A stretch of DNA of 64,000 bases from positions 1 through 64,000 of the forward strand of contig CAVJTU010000001.1 of assembly GCA_963652495.1 (NCBI GenBank), given 5' to 3'. Positions 43,591 to 53,105 of this stretch are shown here, piece after piece. Numbering within the stretch: position 1 is the stretch's first letter; each line of letters opens with the position of its first letter. Origin of the DNA: Anthropogastromicrobium sp963652495. Its GTDB lineage: Bacteria; Bacillota; Clostridia; Lachnospirales; Lachnospiraceae. Position numbers and translations under genes: made by a program. Under the pieces are notes generated by a model. It did not search any database. It saw only the letters and a program-made list of their open reading frames with translations, and was not told where the DNA came from.

Positions 43591-43790
43591 TATTATAGAT
43601 TTATCGACAAAACAATCGTTGAGCCGCTTTCATGGCGGTTATTCGCGAAGATTTTCGTATGTCAAAGCAGAATCTGTCAGCTTTTGGCATACGGATTTCT
43701 TAATATTCAAAAATTTCTTCTATACTTTAAAAAAGAATTGTGCTAAAATGAATGCATAATGGTTTCGATACCTGGAAGTAAGGAACGATT

Positions 43791-44471
43791 ATGAAGCATG
43801 ATATTTCAAAGCAGCTGCCCAAAGATATCCGACCGTATGAGCGGTGTGTGGAGCAGGGTGCCGGTGCATTAAACAATGCCGAACTGCTTGCCGTGATTTT
43901 GCGCACGGGAAGTGTTGGTGAAAATTCCCTTGAGCTTGCGTCGAGGCTCCTTTCAATTGAGAGCCTTCCAGGACTGGTTTCCATGACGGTTGAACAGCTG
44001 ACAGGCATACGGGGAATTGGCAAAGTAAAGGCGATACAGCTCCAGTGCATTGGCGAGCTTGCAAGGCGTCTTAGCACAGCAAGGCAGCAGGGGATTGTAC
44101 TGGACAGTCCTCAGGCAGTCGGAAACTATTATATGAACCGTCTGAAAGATGAACGTCAGGAGCAGGTGATTCTTGTGCTCTTAAACAACAAGGGAGCATT
44201 GATTCGAGATCTTGTGCTGACGAAAGGTACAGTGAATCAGACCATTCTTTCGCCTAGAGAAGTCTTTGTTGAGGCATTTCGCTATCAGGCCGTAAAGATC
44301 ATTTTGATTCACAATCACCCAAGCGGTGATCCTACTCCGAGCAGGGAGGATATTGAAGTCACACGGCAGATTCAAAAGGCAGGAGAACTTACCGCCATTT
44401 TGCTGCTTGACCATGTCATCATCGGGGACGGCAGATTTATCAGTTTAAAAGAACGAGGATATATTTCATGA
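43791..44471 (+). CDS. radC: RadC/JAMM family protein
   Basis: A 226-residue protein with an N-terminal helix-hairpin-helix (TGIRGIGKVKAIQL, about 67-80) and a C-terminal JAB1/MPN metalloprotease-like domain with the zinc motif HNHPSGDPTPSREDI. Its function is unclear despite its name. It precedes mreC, as in many clostridia, with a four-base ATGA overlap. Confidence 0.93.
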   Translation: MKHDISKQLPKDIRPYERCVEQGAGALNNAELLAVILRTGSVGENSLELASRLLSIESLPGLVSMTVEQLTGIRGIGKVKAIQLQCIGELARRLSTARQQGIVLDSPQAVGNYYMNRLKDERQEQVILVLLNNKGALIRDLVLTKGTVNQTILSPREVFVEAFRYQAVKIILIHNHPSGDPTPSREDIEVTRQIQKAGELTAILLLDHVIIGDGRFISLKERGYIS

Positions 44472-45343
44472 AGAGCAGCAAAAGAAACAACGATGTGAGA
44501 ATGCCCTTTACCAGAAGACCGCAGCTGATTCTTTTTCTATTAACCGTATGCTGCATGGCTTCGATGGGGTATTACTACATTAAGAAAGAAAACATCGTAT
44601 CGATTGCGCAGGTTGCAGGCGCGATTACGGTGCCGGTTCAGCAGGGTATTAACAAGCTTGGAAGCCTTTTCTTTGACTTTGATCAGGATCGTCTGACGAA
44701 AGAAGAGATGAGAGCCAAAATCGAATCTCTTGAGGAAGAGAATGAATCACTAAAGGATGAGATGGTTTCTTATGATCAGAAAATTCAGGAATATCAGGAT
44801 ATGAGAGAACTTCTTGAGTTGAAAAGTACCTATGCGGATTATGACACAATCGGTGCCACGGTAATCTTTTCGGATATGACAGGAAACTGGTTTTCTACCT
44901 TTACAATTGATAAGGGAAGCGACGATGGATTGGAAGCAGGGATGAATGTGCTGTCTGGCGGCGGACTGGTCGGCTACATATCCGACATCGCATCCGGACA
45001 TGCAGTCGTGACTTCAATTATCAACGACAATGTAAACGTCAGTGCTATGCAGTCCACCACTGGAGACAGTTGTGTTGTTACGGGCGATTTGCCGTACATG
45101 AAGGAACACGGATTGTTAAAGCTTCAGTACATGGATACCGATTTTGACATCAGCAGAGACAATGTAATTGTCACCTCAAACATTTCCGATCGTTACCTTC
45201 CGGGATTGGTAATCGGCTATGCGCAGGATGTATCGGTAGATGAAAATGGACTGGCTTCGTCAGGTTATCTTAAGCCAGCAGCTGATTTCAAGCATATTCG
45301 CAATGTGCTCGTAATCACGACGCAAAAGCAGCAAACAGAGTAA
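44468..45343 (+). CDS. mreC: Rod shape-determining protein MreC
   Basis: A 291-residue bitopic membrane protein of the elongasome. There is a basic N-terminus, one membrane helix (about 18-35), a coiled coil (about 75-115, EEMRAKIESLEEENESLKDE), then two beta-barrel domains (VIFSDMTGNWFSTFTIDKGS..., VVTSNISDRYLPGLVIG). It connects MreB to PBP2/RodA. It overlaps radC and lies 20 bases before mreD. Confidence 0.95.
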   Translation: MKSSKRNNDVRMPFTRRPQLILFLLTVCCMASMGYYYIKKENIVSIAQVAGAITVPVQQGINKLGSLFFDFDQDRLTKEEMRAKIESLEEENESLKDEMVSYDQKIQEYQDMRELLELKSTYADYDTIGATVIFSDMTGNWFSTFTIDKGSDDGLEAGMNVLSGGGLVGYISDIASGHAVVTSIINDNVNVSAMQSTTGDSCVVTGDLPYMKEHGLLKLQYMDTDFDISRDNVIVTSNISDRYLPGLVIGYAQDVSVDENGLASSGYLKPAADFKHIRNVLVITTQKQQTE

Positions 45344-45363
45344 GTGGGGATGGAGAAAAACAT

Positions 45364-45894
45364 ATGAAGATTAAGATACTAAGAGTTGTTTTATGTATAG
45401 TACTTGCCGTCAGCTTATTTTTACTGCAGTCAAACTTTACGAGGATGTTCCCGCTTCTGACAGCAGCACCGAATCTGCTTTTGATTGTCACTTTTTCAGT
45501 TGGCTTTTTGAAGGGCAGAATGTGGGGAATGTTTACTGGTCTTGGCTGCGGTCTGCTGCTTGATGCATTCAGCGGTGGCGTGTTAGGCTATTATACGCTT
45601 GCATTTCTTTACATCGGCTATTTTAATGGTATTTTTACAAGAGTGCTGTCACACGATATGGTAGTGATGCCTGTGCTTCTTTGCAGCGTCAATGAACTGA
45701 TTTACAGTATATATATTTATGTGTTCAGTTTTCTTTTGTTTGGCCGGGTAAATGCATTTGATTATATCAAGAATCTGGCACTCCCGGAGCTTTTGATGAC
45801 TGCGGTTGCCACGATCATCGTATATGGCATAATCATGACAGCAGACAGACATCTGACAGAGGCAGAGAAAAGAGGAGAAAAGAGATTTGCTTAA
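45364..45894 (+). CDS. mreD: Rod shape-determining protein MreD
   Basis: A 176-residue membrane protein with five predicted helices, the standard MreD topology. It sits between mreC and the PBP2 gene, and its last eight bases overlap the PBP2 start. Confidence 0.93.
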   Translation: MKIKILRVVLCIVLAVSLFLLQSNFTRMFPLLTAAPNLLLIVTFSVGFLKGRMWGMFTGLGCGLLLDAFSGGVLGYYTLAFLYIGYFNGIFTRVLSHDMVVMPVLLCSVNELIYSIYIYVFSFLLFGRVNAFDYIKNLALPELLMTAVATIIVYGIIMTADRHLTEAEKRGEKRFA

Positions 45895-48760
45895 AGAATA
45901 TTGGGATTTATTCAGGGAATGGGTAAAAAATACATTGAAGTCCAGAATTTTCTGGCTTGGTATTGTGTGCACGTTTTTTCTGGCAGTCCTGGTTGTAAGG
46001 CTGTTCCAGCTCCAGATCTTGGATGGAGCAGCTTATTATGATTCGTATGTTTCCCGTACTAAAAATGAGATTACAACGACAGCCACGAGAGGCACAATCT
46101 ATGACCGAAATGGAGTGGTCCTTGCCGGAAATGAGGTCGTCTATAACCTGACCGTAAAGGATACGGGTGATTATACAAAGGCAAATGGTGATTTCAACGA
46201 GATGCTGCTGCGTCTGATTGCTGTCGTGAAAAAGCATGGTGGAACCATTGTGACGGAGCTGCCGATCATTATTGATGACAGCGGCGAATTTGCCTACAGC
46301 GGAAAAGACAGCGCGATTCGCCAGCTGATCCGCGATGTATATGGAACATCCTTCATTCAGGAAAAAGAAAAAGAGGGCGAGGATGTTTATTCCTATGATG
46401 CAGAGACTGTAATGAGCCGTTTGATGAAGGTTTCGTATAATTTTACCACCAAGTGGAGCCGCGCAGATGAGATCAGCAAGGAGGAATCACTCGATCTGTG
46501 TAATATTCGCTATGCGATGCGTCTGACGACTTATGCAAAGTATAAGTCCACAACAGTATGTTCCGATATCTCGGCAGAACTTCAGGCGGCGATTCTTGAG
46601 AATCAGGATCAGCTGCTCGGTGTTGAGGTGGAGCAGTCGGAGCGTCGTGTTTATCCGGATGGCGTATACTTTTCCAATATTTTGGGTTATACCGGAAAGC
46701 CGAGTACGCAGGAACTTGAGACACTTCAGGAGAGTGATCCTACCTATGAGGCAACAGATATGGTTGGAAAAGACGGACTCGAACAGTATTATGAGAGTGA
46801 GCTTTCCGGAACGAAGGGTACCGATACGGTATATTTGAATAATGTCGGACAGATTCTTGATACAATTAGCAGTGAGCCTTCCGTCCGTGGAAATGATATT
46901 TACCTGACGATTGATCATGATCTTCAGGTGGCAGTGTACCATATCGTGGAGCAGCGTCTTGCTGATGTTCTTGTCGGAAAGCTGACAATCGAGGATTTCG
47001 AGGCTGACGATTCGACACTTGCAAGTGAGTTCCAGATTTCTGTAAAAGATGTCTATTATCAGATGTTTAATAACAACATTCTGGAAGAACAGCATTTTGC
47101 GGATGATGGTGCTTCAGAAGCTGAGCAGCAGATTCTCGCCTTGTATGAGGGAGAGTCCACACTTGCTCTTCGCCATATTTTGGAGGAACTGGCAGCAGAT
47201 GCAACGATTCAGTCTGAACTGACAGAGGATATGCAGGATTACATGCAATATGTCTACACATTCTTACGGGAAAAGGGAATTATTACGGCGGATGAGATTG
47301 ATACCTCCGATGAAACATTTCTTTCATGGAAAAATGCAGAGATTTCATTTTATGACTTTTTGTCCTATGTGATTTCAAAAGGATGGATTGATTCCTCAAA
47401 GCTTGGTTCAGAGTCTGCTTATTCTGATTCCAGTCAGGTTATGAGTCAGGTCGTATCCTTCTGTGAAAAAAATCTTTCGGCTGACAGTGGTTTTCGTAAG
47501 CTTATATACAAAAAGCTGATTTACAATGAGCAGCTTTCCGGTAATCTGGTGTGTCTGGCGTTAATCGATCAGGGCATTTTAGATGCCGATAATGAGTCCT
47601 ATCAGGAACTTCAGAATGGAGATGCGCAGACGGCATTTACCTTTATTCGAGAGAAAATTGGAAATACCGAATTGACACCGGCACAGATTGCACTCGATCC
47701 ATGCAGCGGTTCCGCGATTGTAACCGATACGACAACAGGAGAACTGCTGGCAATGGTGTCCTATCCGGGTTATGACCTGAATAAGTTATCAGGAACGGTA
47801 GATGCAGAGTATTGGACAAAGCTGATTAATGACCAGTCGGAGCCATTGTACGATAAGGCAACTCAGGTTCGTATCGCACCAGGTTCTGTTTACAAGCTGG
47901 TAACGACCAGCGCGGGGCTCGAAGAGGGCGTGATTGACAGTTCTGAGTACATTGACTGTATCGGTACTTTTGATAAATTGGATCATCCGCGATGCTGGAT
48001 TGCACGTGAGTCTGGCGGTGAGCATGGCCCGTTAAATACAGCCGGCGCAATTGAACAGTCATGCAACTTCTATTTTTATGAGGTCGGCTATCGCCTGAGT
48101 TTAAATGAAAATGGTGAATATGACGCACAGCTTGGTCTGGCAATGCTTCGCAAATATGCGGAAAAGTATGGCTTTGGCGAGAAAAGCGGCGTGGAAGTCG
48201 CAGAAAATCTTTCACAGATTTCAACTGAGTATCCGGTAACGTCTGCGATTGGACAAGGTACTAACAATCTGACCGCTATCAGTCTGGCACGCTACGTGAC
48301 TGCACTCGCAACGGATGGTACACTCTATACTTTCCGTCTGTTAGATAAGATCTGTAATGCAGACGGAAATGTGATTGAAGAACTTACTCCACAGAGCGAG
48401 CAGATCGAGGGCATTTCACAGACAACGTACGATGTCATGAGAGAGGGTATGTACCGAGTAGTTCACGGTGCTGGTACAGCGGCGAGTGCATTTACCGGAT
48501 TGCAGATTGACATTGCCGGAAAATCCGGTTCCGTGCAGGAGAATCTTTCCCGTGCGAACCATGCGACCTTTATTTCTTACGGCCCGTATAACGATCCAAA
48601 GATTTCTGTTACAGTTTCCATTCCACATGGCTATATGGCATACAATGCTGCAGTGGTCTGCCGCTACATTTATCAATATTACTTTGGCTACATTGATATG
48701 GAAGACATTCTGGACAAGTCCTATAATACACTTGGAGAGTCAGCTACGTACAGTGACTGA
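45887..48760 (+). CDS. mrdA: Penicillin-binding protein 2-like transpeptidase with large insertion
   Basis: The class B transpeptidase of the elongasome. The 957-residue length is about 300 above the usual size. One membrane helix (about 21-45) is followed by the pedestal domain (TRGTIYDRNGVVLAGN). Between about 360 and 595 lies an acidic, helical insertion. The transpeptidase domain has SVYK (Ser667), SCN and KSGS. The start is a TTG overlapping mreD, with GAGGAG upstream. Similar enlarged PBP2 proteins occur in Lachnospiraceae; the role of the insertion is unknown. Confidence 0.93.
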   Translation: MLKEYWDLFREWVKNTLKSRIFWLGIVCTFFLAVLVVRLFQLQILDGAAYYDSYVSRTKNEITTTATRGTIYDRNGVVLAGNEVVYNLTVKDTGDYTKANGDFNEMLLRLIAVVKKHGGTIVTELPIIIDDSGEFAYSGKDSAIRQLIRDVYGTSFIQEKEKEGEDVYSYDAETVMSRLMKVSYNFTTKWSRADEISKEESLDLCNIRYAMRLTTYAKYKSTTVCSDISAELQAAILENQDQLLGVEVEQSERRVYPDGVYFSNILGYTGKPSTQELETLQESDPTYEATDMVGKDGLEQYYESELSGTKGTDTVYLNNVGQILDTISSEPSVRGNDIYLTIDHDLQVAVYHIVEQRLADVLVGKLTIEDFEADDSTLASEFQISVKDVYYQMFNNNILEEQHFADDGASEAEQQILALYEGESTLALRHILEELAADATIQSELTEDMQDYMQYVYTFLREKGIITADEIDTSDETFLSWKNAEISFYDFLSYVISKGWIDSSKLGSESAYSDSSQVMSQVVSFCEKNLSADSGFRKLIYKKLIYNEQLSGNLVCLALIDQGILDADNESYQELQNGDAQTAFTFIREKIGNTELTPAQIALDPCSGSAIVTDTTTGELLAMVSYPGYDLNKLSGTVDAEYWTKLINDQSEPLYDKATQVRIAPGSVYKLVTTSAGLEEGVIDSSEYIDCIGTFDKLDHPRCWIARESGGEHGPLNTAGAIEQSCNFYFYEVGYRLSLNENGEYDAQLGLAMLRKYAEKYGFGEKSGVEVAENLSQISTEYPVTSAIGQGTNNLTAISLARYVTALATDGTLYTFRLLDKICNADGNVIEELTPQSEQIEGISQTTYDVMREGMYRVVHGAGTAASAFTGLQIDIAGKSGSVQENLSRANHATFISYGPYNDPKISVTVSIPHGYMAYNAAVVCRYIYQYYFGYIDMEDILDKSYNTLGESATYSD

Positions 48761-48816
48761 TGCAGGATACCAAAGACAGGAATAAAGAAAAGGCTCAGAA
48801 AGGTTTGGAAAATATC

Positions 48817-49614
48817 ATGAGTGAAGTGATTGTTGTGACGTCGGGAAAAGGCGGAGTCGGAAAAACAACGGTTGTTGCAAATCTTGGATGCGGTCTTGCG
48901 CTTCTGGGGAATAAGGTCGTCCTGATTGATACGGATATCGGTCTTCGGAATCTGGATGTTGTGATGGGATTGGAAAATCGCATCGTATATAATCTTGTTG
49001 ATGTAGTAGAGGGAAGCTGTCGGATCAAACAGGCACTGATAAAGGACAAAAATCATCAGGGTCTGTATCTGATGCCGTCGGCGCAGACAAGGGATAAATC
49101 GAGCGTTACACCGCAGCAGATGAAAAAGCTGACACAGGAATTGACAGAAGAATTTGATTATGTAATTCTGGACTGTCCGGCAGGTATTGAGCAGGGGTTT
49201 AAAAATGCCGTGGCAGGTGCTTCGAGAGCGATTATCGTCACCACGCCGGAGGTATCTGCGATACGTGATGCGGATCGGGTGATTGGTCTTCTTGAAGCTG
49301 ACGGGATGAAAAAGATGGAAATGATTGTCAACCGTATTCGTCCCGATCTGGTGGAGAGAGAGGATATGATGTCACTTAGTGATATTCAGGAAATATTAAC
49401 GGTTCCGGTAATCGGTGCTGTGACGGATGAGGAAGAGATCGTCATATCGAGCAACAATGGAGAACCGGTAGCCGGAAGGGATACCCCGTTGGGACAGACA
49501 TTTATTGATATCTGTCGAAGAATCATGGGTGAAGATATCCCGGTCACACAGCCTGTCTCACAAAAGAGGCTGCTCCAAAGGCTAAAAAGTATTTTGGAAA
49601 AGAAAGGAAAATGA
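48817..49614 (+). CDS. minD: Septum site-determining ATPase MinD
   Basis: A membrane-associated ParA-type ATPase that positions the division site. The 265-residue protein from ATG 48817 (MSEVIVVTSGKGGVGKTT) matches the usual length and has the deviant Walker A and a C-terminal amphipathic membrane helix (KRLLQRLKSILEKKGK). A longer start at 48760 overlaps the PBP2 stop (TGATG) and would add 19 charged residues; it cannot be excluded. minE follows. minC is not present in this cluster. Confidence 0.93.
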   Translation: MSEVIVVTSGKGGVGKTTVVANLGCGLALLGNKVVLIDTDIGLRNLDVVMGLENRIVYNLVDVVEGSCRIKQALIKDKNHQGLYLMPSAQTRDKSSVTPQQMKKLTQELTEEFDYVILDCPAGIEQGFKNAVAGASRAIIVTTPEVSAIRDADRVIGLLEADGMKKMEMIVNRIRPDLVEREDMMSLSDIQEILTVPVIGAVTDEEEIVISSNNGEPVAGRDTPLGQTFIDICRRIMGEDIPVTQPVSQKRLLQRLKSILEKKGK

Positions 49615-49620
49615 GGCGAT

Positions 49621-49878
49621 ATGGTCAGGCATTCATTACCCGGTCAGGGAATTTGCTCCGGAAAGACTGCGAAGGAGCGTCTGATACAAATGATGCTTGA
49701 GGAACATACGCAGTGTACACCGCAGGTGCTAAACTGCATGGAACATGACATTACCAGGACGATTTCAAAATATCTGCCGGTATCTGATAAAAATATCTGT
49801 CTGTATGTAAAGCGAAGCACGGGGAGAATTTTGCTGTTTACCATCACAGAGCTTTCCGCAGTCAAAGAAGACAGATAG
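49621..49878 (+). CDS. minE: Cell division topological specificity factor MinE
   Basis: An 85-residue MinE-like protein. The region AKERLIQMMLEEH corresponds to the MinD-interacting helix, and the C-terminal beta-rich topological domain covers about 40-82. It starts six bases after minD. The sequence is divergent, so position is part of the evidence. Confidence 0.82.
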   Translation: MVRHSLPGQGICSGKTAKERLIQMMLEEHTQCTPQVLNCMEHDITRTISKYLPVSDKNICLYVKRSTGRILLFTITELSAVKEDR

Positions 49879-49903
49879 AGACAAAGAAAGGAAATCTGCC
49901 AGT

Positions 49904-51085
49904 ATGCGCAAGAGAAAAACAGGACAAGCCCTGCATCTGAGCAATCTTAATTTTAAGATCATACTATATGCACTGATACTAAGTATTATCGGTATTTTTA
50001 TGGTTCACAGCGCGACGCAGAATGAAGCTGTAACCGGAATGTTTACGACCACACAAAAACAGATCCTTGGAATGATCATCGGAATTGTCCTCATGGTGAT
50101 TCTGGCATGTGTTGATTACCACAAGCTGATCAAATATTCGATTGTATTTTATGCAATCAGCATGGCACTCTTGATTTACGTAAAGTATATCAATCCATTG
50201 AATATCAGTAATGCAAACCGTTGGATGCGTCTGCCGGGATTTGGTACCATTCAGCCGTCCGAGTTTTCAAAGGTTGCCGTTGTGTTGATGGCAGTTTTCG
50301 TGCTGATGCGTATCCAAAAGCGCATTAACAACGTGTTTTATCTGCTTGCATATTTTGCCGTGACAGGCGTGACTGTTTATCTGATCTACGTCGAACCGGA
50401 TCTTTCTACATCTGTGATTATTATTTTTTCGCTTATTGCAATGGTTTTTGTGTGTGGGATCAGCTGGAAGTGGGTAGGCGGTGTGCTTGGTGTGGCTGCT
50501 GTTTTAGTGGCGGCGCTTCTGCTTTGCATTTACGAACCAGAGCAAAAGACACTGAACTGGTTTATCGATAAAGGGATTCTCCAGCAGTATCAGGCAAACC
50601 GTATCAATTCATATTTCTTTCCGGAAGAGTATCCGGATCAGACACGCCAGCAGTTAAATTCCGTCATGGCGATCGGCGGCGGTCAGTTGACCGGAAAAGG
50701 TTTGAACAATTCTACTTATGAATCCGTGAAAAACGGAAATTTTCTGTCAGAGGAACAGTGCGACTTTATTTTCGCTGTCGTGGGAGAAGAACTGGGTTTT
50801 GCAGGAAGTGCATTTATTATATTGATTTATCTGCTGCTGTTTATTGAGGGACTCAAGATTGCGGGGCGAAGTCCTGATCTTGAGGGAAGGCTTATTGCAG
50901 GCGGATTTGTCACGATGCTGTTGATCCAGTGCTTTATCAATATGGGAGTAGCAATGCTGCTTCTGCCGAATACGGGAACACCGCTTCCATTTATCAGCGC
51001 AGGTATGAGTTCATTAATCAGCACGTACATTATGATGGGAATCCTGCTGAATATCAGCATGCACAGAAAAATGAAAGTGTTCTGA
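49904..51085 (+). CDS. rodA: RodA/FtsW-family peptidoglycan glycosyltransferase
   Basis: A SEDS polymerase, 393 residues, with about ten membrane helices. SEDS motifs include NANRWMRLPGFGTIQPSEFSK (read in parts), AVVGEELGFAGSAFII and NTGTPLPFISAGMSSLI. Its place after PBP2 and minDE supports RodA rather than FtsW. The start follows AAAGGAAA. Confidence 0.94.
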   Translation: MRKRKTGQALHLSNLNFKIILYALILSIIGIFMVHSATQNEAVTGMFTTTQKQILGMIIGIVLMVILACVDYHKLIKYSIVFYAISMALLIYVKYINPLNISNANRWMRLPGFGTIQPSEFSKVAVVLMAVFVLMRIQKRINNVFYLLAYFAVTGVTVYLIYVEPDLSTSVIIIFSLIAMVFVCGISWKWVGGVLGVAAVLVAALLLCIYEPEQKTLNWFIDKGILQQYQANRINSYFFPEEYPDQTRQQLNSVMAIGGGQLTGKGLNNSTYESVKNGNFLSEEQCDFIFAVVGEELGFAGSAFIILIYLLLFIEGLKIAGRSPDLEGRLIAGGFVTMLLIQCFINMGVAMLLLPNTGTPLPFISAGMSSLISTYIMMGILLNISMHRKMKVF

Positions 51086-51123
51086 GTCAAGCGGGTCAAA
51101 ATGCCTTTTGACCCCAACATCAT
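51086..51123 (+). repeat. Family-1 repeat, short copy 4
   Basis: GTCAAGCGGGTCAAAA...CCTTTTGACCCCAACATCAT directly after the rodA stop is a short hairpin form of family 1. It fits the TTTTGACCCCAACATC terminus exactly. It could act as a terminator, although it lacks a long T run. Confidence 0.65.
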
Positions 51124-51141
51124 TTTATTGGAGGTATCATT

Positions 51142-51543
51142 ATGAATATTGGTTTTATAGCAGACGATTCCAAAAAGAAACTGATGCAAAACTTCTGCAT
51201 CGCATACAGAGGCATTTTAAATAAGCATAGCCTCTATGCAACGGGAACAACAGGAAGATTGATCGAGGAGGCCACAACACTGTCCGTTAATAAGTTCCTT
51301 GAAGGTCCATTAGGTGGTGAACAGCAGTTTGCGTCACAGGTCGAAAACAACAGTATGGATCTGGTATTTTACTTCCGCGATCCGGGAGAAGTCAGCCCAG
51401 GCAACACAAAGAGAGTACAAAGAGTGCTGCATCTTTGTGATATCTACAGCATTCCGTTGGCAACCAATCTGGCAACCGCCGAACTTTTGATTCGCTCCCT
51501 TGACTGCGGTGATCTTGAGTGGAGAGAGGCGTACCGTTCATGA
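51142..51543 (+). CDS. mgsA: Methylglyoxal synthase
   Basis: Converts dihydroxyacetone phosphate to methylglyoxal, relieving sugar-phosphate stress. The 133-residue protein shows the family motifs LYATGTTGRLI, GPLGGEQQ, FYFRDP and HLCDIYSIPLATNLATAE (18 residues). The start follows GGAGG. It overlaps the following carboxypeptidase gene by four bases. Confidence 0.95.
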   Translation: MNIGFIADDSKKKLMQNFCIAYRGILNKHSLYATGTTGRLIEEATTLSVNKFLEGPLGGEQQFASQVENNSMDLVFYFRDPGEVSPGNTKRVQRVLHLCDIYSIPLATNLATAELLIRSLDCGDLEWREAYRS

Positions 51544-52505
51544 GAAAAGGGATCATTTGTACACTGGCAGCACTTTTTCTATGCGGTGCTGTCGGTGCAG
51601 CGGGCTGCATCCACTCATCGCCTACGCTTCTTGATGACTTTGGAACACATCTGGATACACTGATGACATCGGAGGATAAACTGTCAAGATTGGATGGTGT
51701 GGCTGCCAGTTTGTGCGTGATCGAAAATGAGGACGAATTTTTAGAAGATGACATAGAGGCGCCGGCAGGTGCATTGTTCAACATTACGGATCAGAAAACT
51801 CTTTACAGCAAAAATGCAGACGAGGAGCGTGAAATTGCCAGTATTACGAAGATTATGACGGCACTTGTGGCTATGAAGCATGCAGATTTGAATCAGGAAG
51901 TTACGATTTCCTACAGTCCGACTGATCTGGAAGGCAGTGCTGTTAAGTGTGGCTTTGAACCGGGTGATAAGATGCTGTTGTCCAGCCTTTTGAGTTCTGC
52001 GCTGATCTACTCGGGCAACGATGCTGCCATTGATATTGCGATTGCAGTTTCCGGTTCACAGGAAGCCTTTGTTGATCTGATGAATCAGGAGTGCAAAGAA
52101 CTTATGACCAGTCATACACATTTTGTCAATCCGACTGGTCTTACTCAGTCAAAACAGTATTCCTCTGTATATGATATCTACCTGATATTTCAAGAGTGCC
52201 TGAAGTATCAGACTTTTCGGGATATCATCGCGAGAGGTTCCTTTATGTGTTACTATACAAATGCAGCCGGTGAGAATGTCACAAAAAGCTTTAACAGCAC
52301 AAATCAGTATCTGCTTGGAGCGTATACGCCGCCATCAGGCGTGACTATTGTTGGCGGCAAAACTGGACACACGAATACGGCAGGATACAACCTTGTAGTA
52401 CTGGCTAGGGACAGCCATCATAAGGAGTACATAGCTGTGATTCTCGGTGCAGAGTCAAAAGACGAACTATATAATCAGATGAACACATTGTTGTCGAAAA
52501 TCTGA
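51540..52505 (+). CDS. D-alanyl-D-alanine carboxypeptidase (S11), probable lipoprotein
   Basis: Trims the terminal D-Ala of peptidoglycan stem peptides. The 321-residue protein has a signal peptide with AAGC at 20-23, suggesting lipidation of Cys23. Catalytic motifs are SITK (Ser101, Lys104), SGN (158-160) and KTG in GGKTGHT. Unlike DacA it lacks the C-terminal amphipathic anchor, consistent with lipid anchoring. ATG at 51540 overlaps the mgsA stop. Confidence 0.92.
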   Translation: MRKGIICTLAALFLCGAVGAAGCIHSSPTLLDDFGTHLDTLMTSEDKLSRLDGVAASLCVIENEDEFLEDDIEAPAGALFNITDQKTLYSKNADEEREIASITKIMTALVAMKHADLNQEVTISYSPTDLEGSAVKCGFEPGDKMLLSSLLSSALIYSGNDAAIDIAIAVSGSQEAFVDLMNQECKELMTSHTHFVNPTGLTQSKQYSSVYDIYLIFQECLKYQTFRDIIARGSFMCYYTNAAGENVTKSFNSTNQYLLGAYTPPSGVTIVGGKTGHTNTAGYNLVVLARDSHHKEYIAVILGAESKDELYNQMNTLLSKI

Positions 52506-52534
52506 TAATTTTATAAAAAAATATATTTTTCGGC

Positions 52535-52563
52535 TTGCTTTATTCAGCAAAATATACTATACT
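52535..52563 (+). promoter_or_regulatory. Promoter of the small P-loop gene
   Basis: TTGCTT (52535-52540), a 17-base spacer and TATACT (52558-52563) lie 65 bases ahead of the start codon. Confidence 0.7.
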
Positions 52564-52627
52564 ATACGCAAGAGTTACCGTTGGTCTTAAGTGTAAAAGG
52601 CTAATTCATATAAGGAGGATCAAGCAT

Positions 52628-53047
52628 ATGGTTCAGATTATTTCAGGCAAGAAGGGCAAGGGAAAAACAAAGTATCTGTTAGACAGCGTAAACGGTGCTG
52701 TTGCATCTGCGCAGGGGAGTGTAGTATATCTGGATAAGACTGCAAAGCACATGTATGAGCTGAGCAACAAGGTTCGTTTGATCAATGTTTCGGATTATGG
52801 AATCAATTCCTACGATGCATTTATCGGATTTGTCAGTGGAATCATTTCTCAGGATCACGATCTTGAGAAAATGTATTTTGACAGTTTTCTGAAGATTTCG
52901 TGTCTCGAGGGCAGCGACATCACAGAGGCAGTCAAGGCACTGGAAGCGATTTCTGCAAAGTTCGGAGTTGATTTTGTTTTGAGTGTTTCAGCAGATGCTA
53001 CCGAATTGTCTGATGAAGTAAAGTCTCACATCATCGTGTCTTTGTAA
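52628..53047 (+). CDS. Small P-loop-like protein of unknown function
   Basis: A 139-residue cytoplasmic protein starting at ATG 52628 after AAGGAGG. A Walker A-like GKKGKGKTK (residues 7-15) is followed by YLDKTAKHMYELSNKVRLI, and the C-terminal half includes KFGVDFVLSVSADATEL. Related clostridial proteins are labelled PilT-like or hypothetical. It seems too short for a full ATPase fold. It stands alone with its own promoter and terminator, and no pilus genes are near. Confidence 0.75.
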   Translation: MVQIISGKKGKGKTKYLLDSVNGAVASAQGSVVYLDKTAKHMYELSNKVRLINVSDYGINSYDAFIGFVSGIISQDHDLEKMYFDSFLKISCLEGSDITEAVKALEAISAKFGVDFVLSVSADATELSDEVKSHIIVSL

Positions 53048-53081
53048 AAACGATTAGTAAAAAAAGATTTTATGGTAGGAA

Positions 53082-53105
53082 GGAGCCGTTACCGGCTCCT
53101 TTTTT
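53082..53105 (+). terminator. Terminator between the P-loop and DUF378 genes
   Basis: GGAGCCG-TTAC-CGGCTCC followed by T6 (53082-53105). The opposing DUF378 gene ends here, so it may serve both, although the T run favours the plus strand. Confidence 0.9.

Noticed and set aside
43543..43746. 67-residue frame beginning MQASLHRLSDLLTLVSYY
   Set aside because: Its first 60 bases are family-1 repeat sequence; the same peptide start appears on the minus strand of copy 2 (18441-18674). It has no ribosome binding site.
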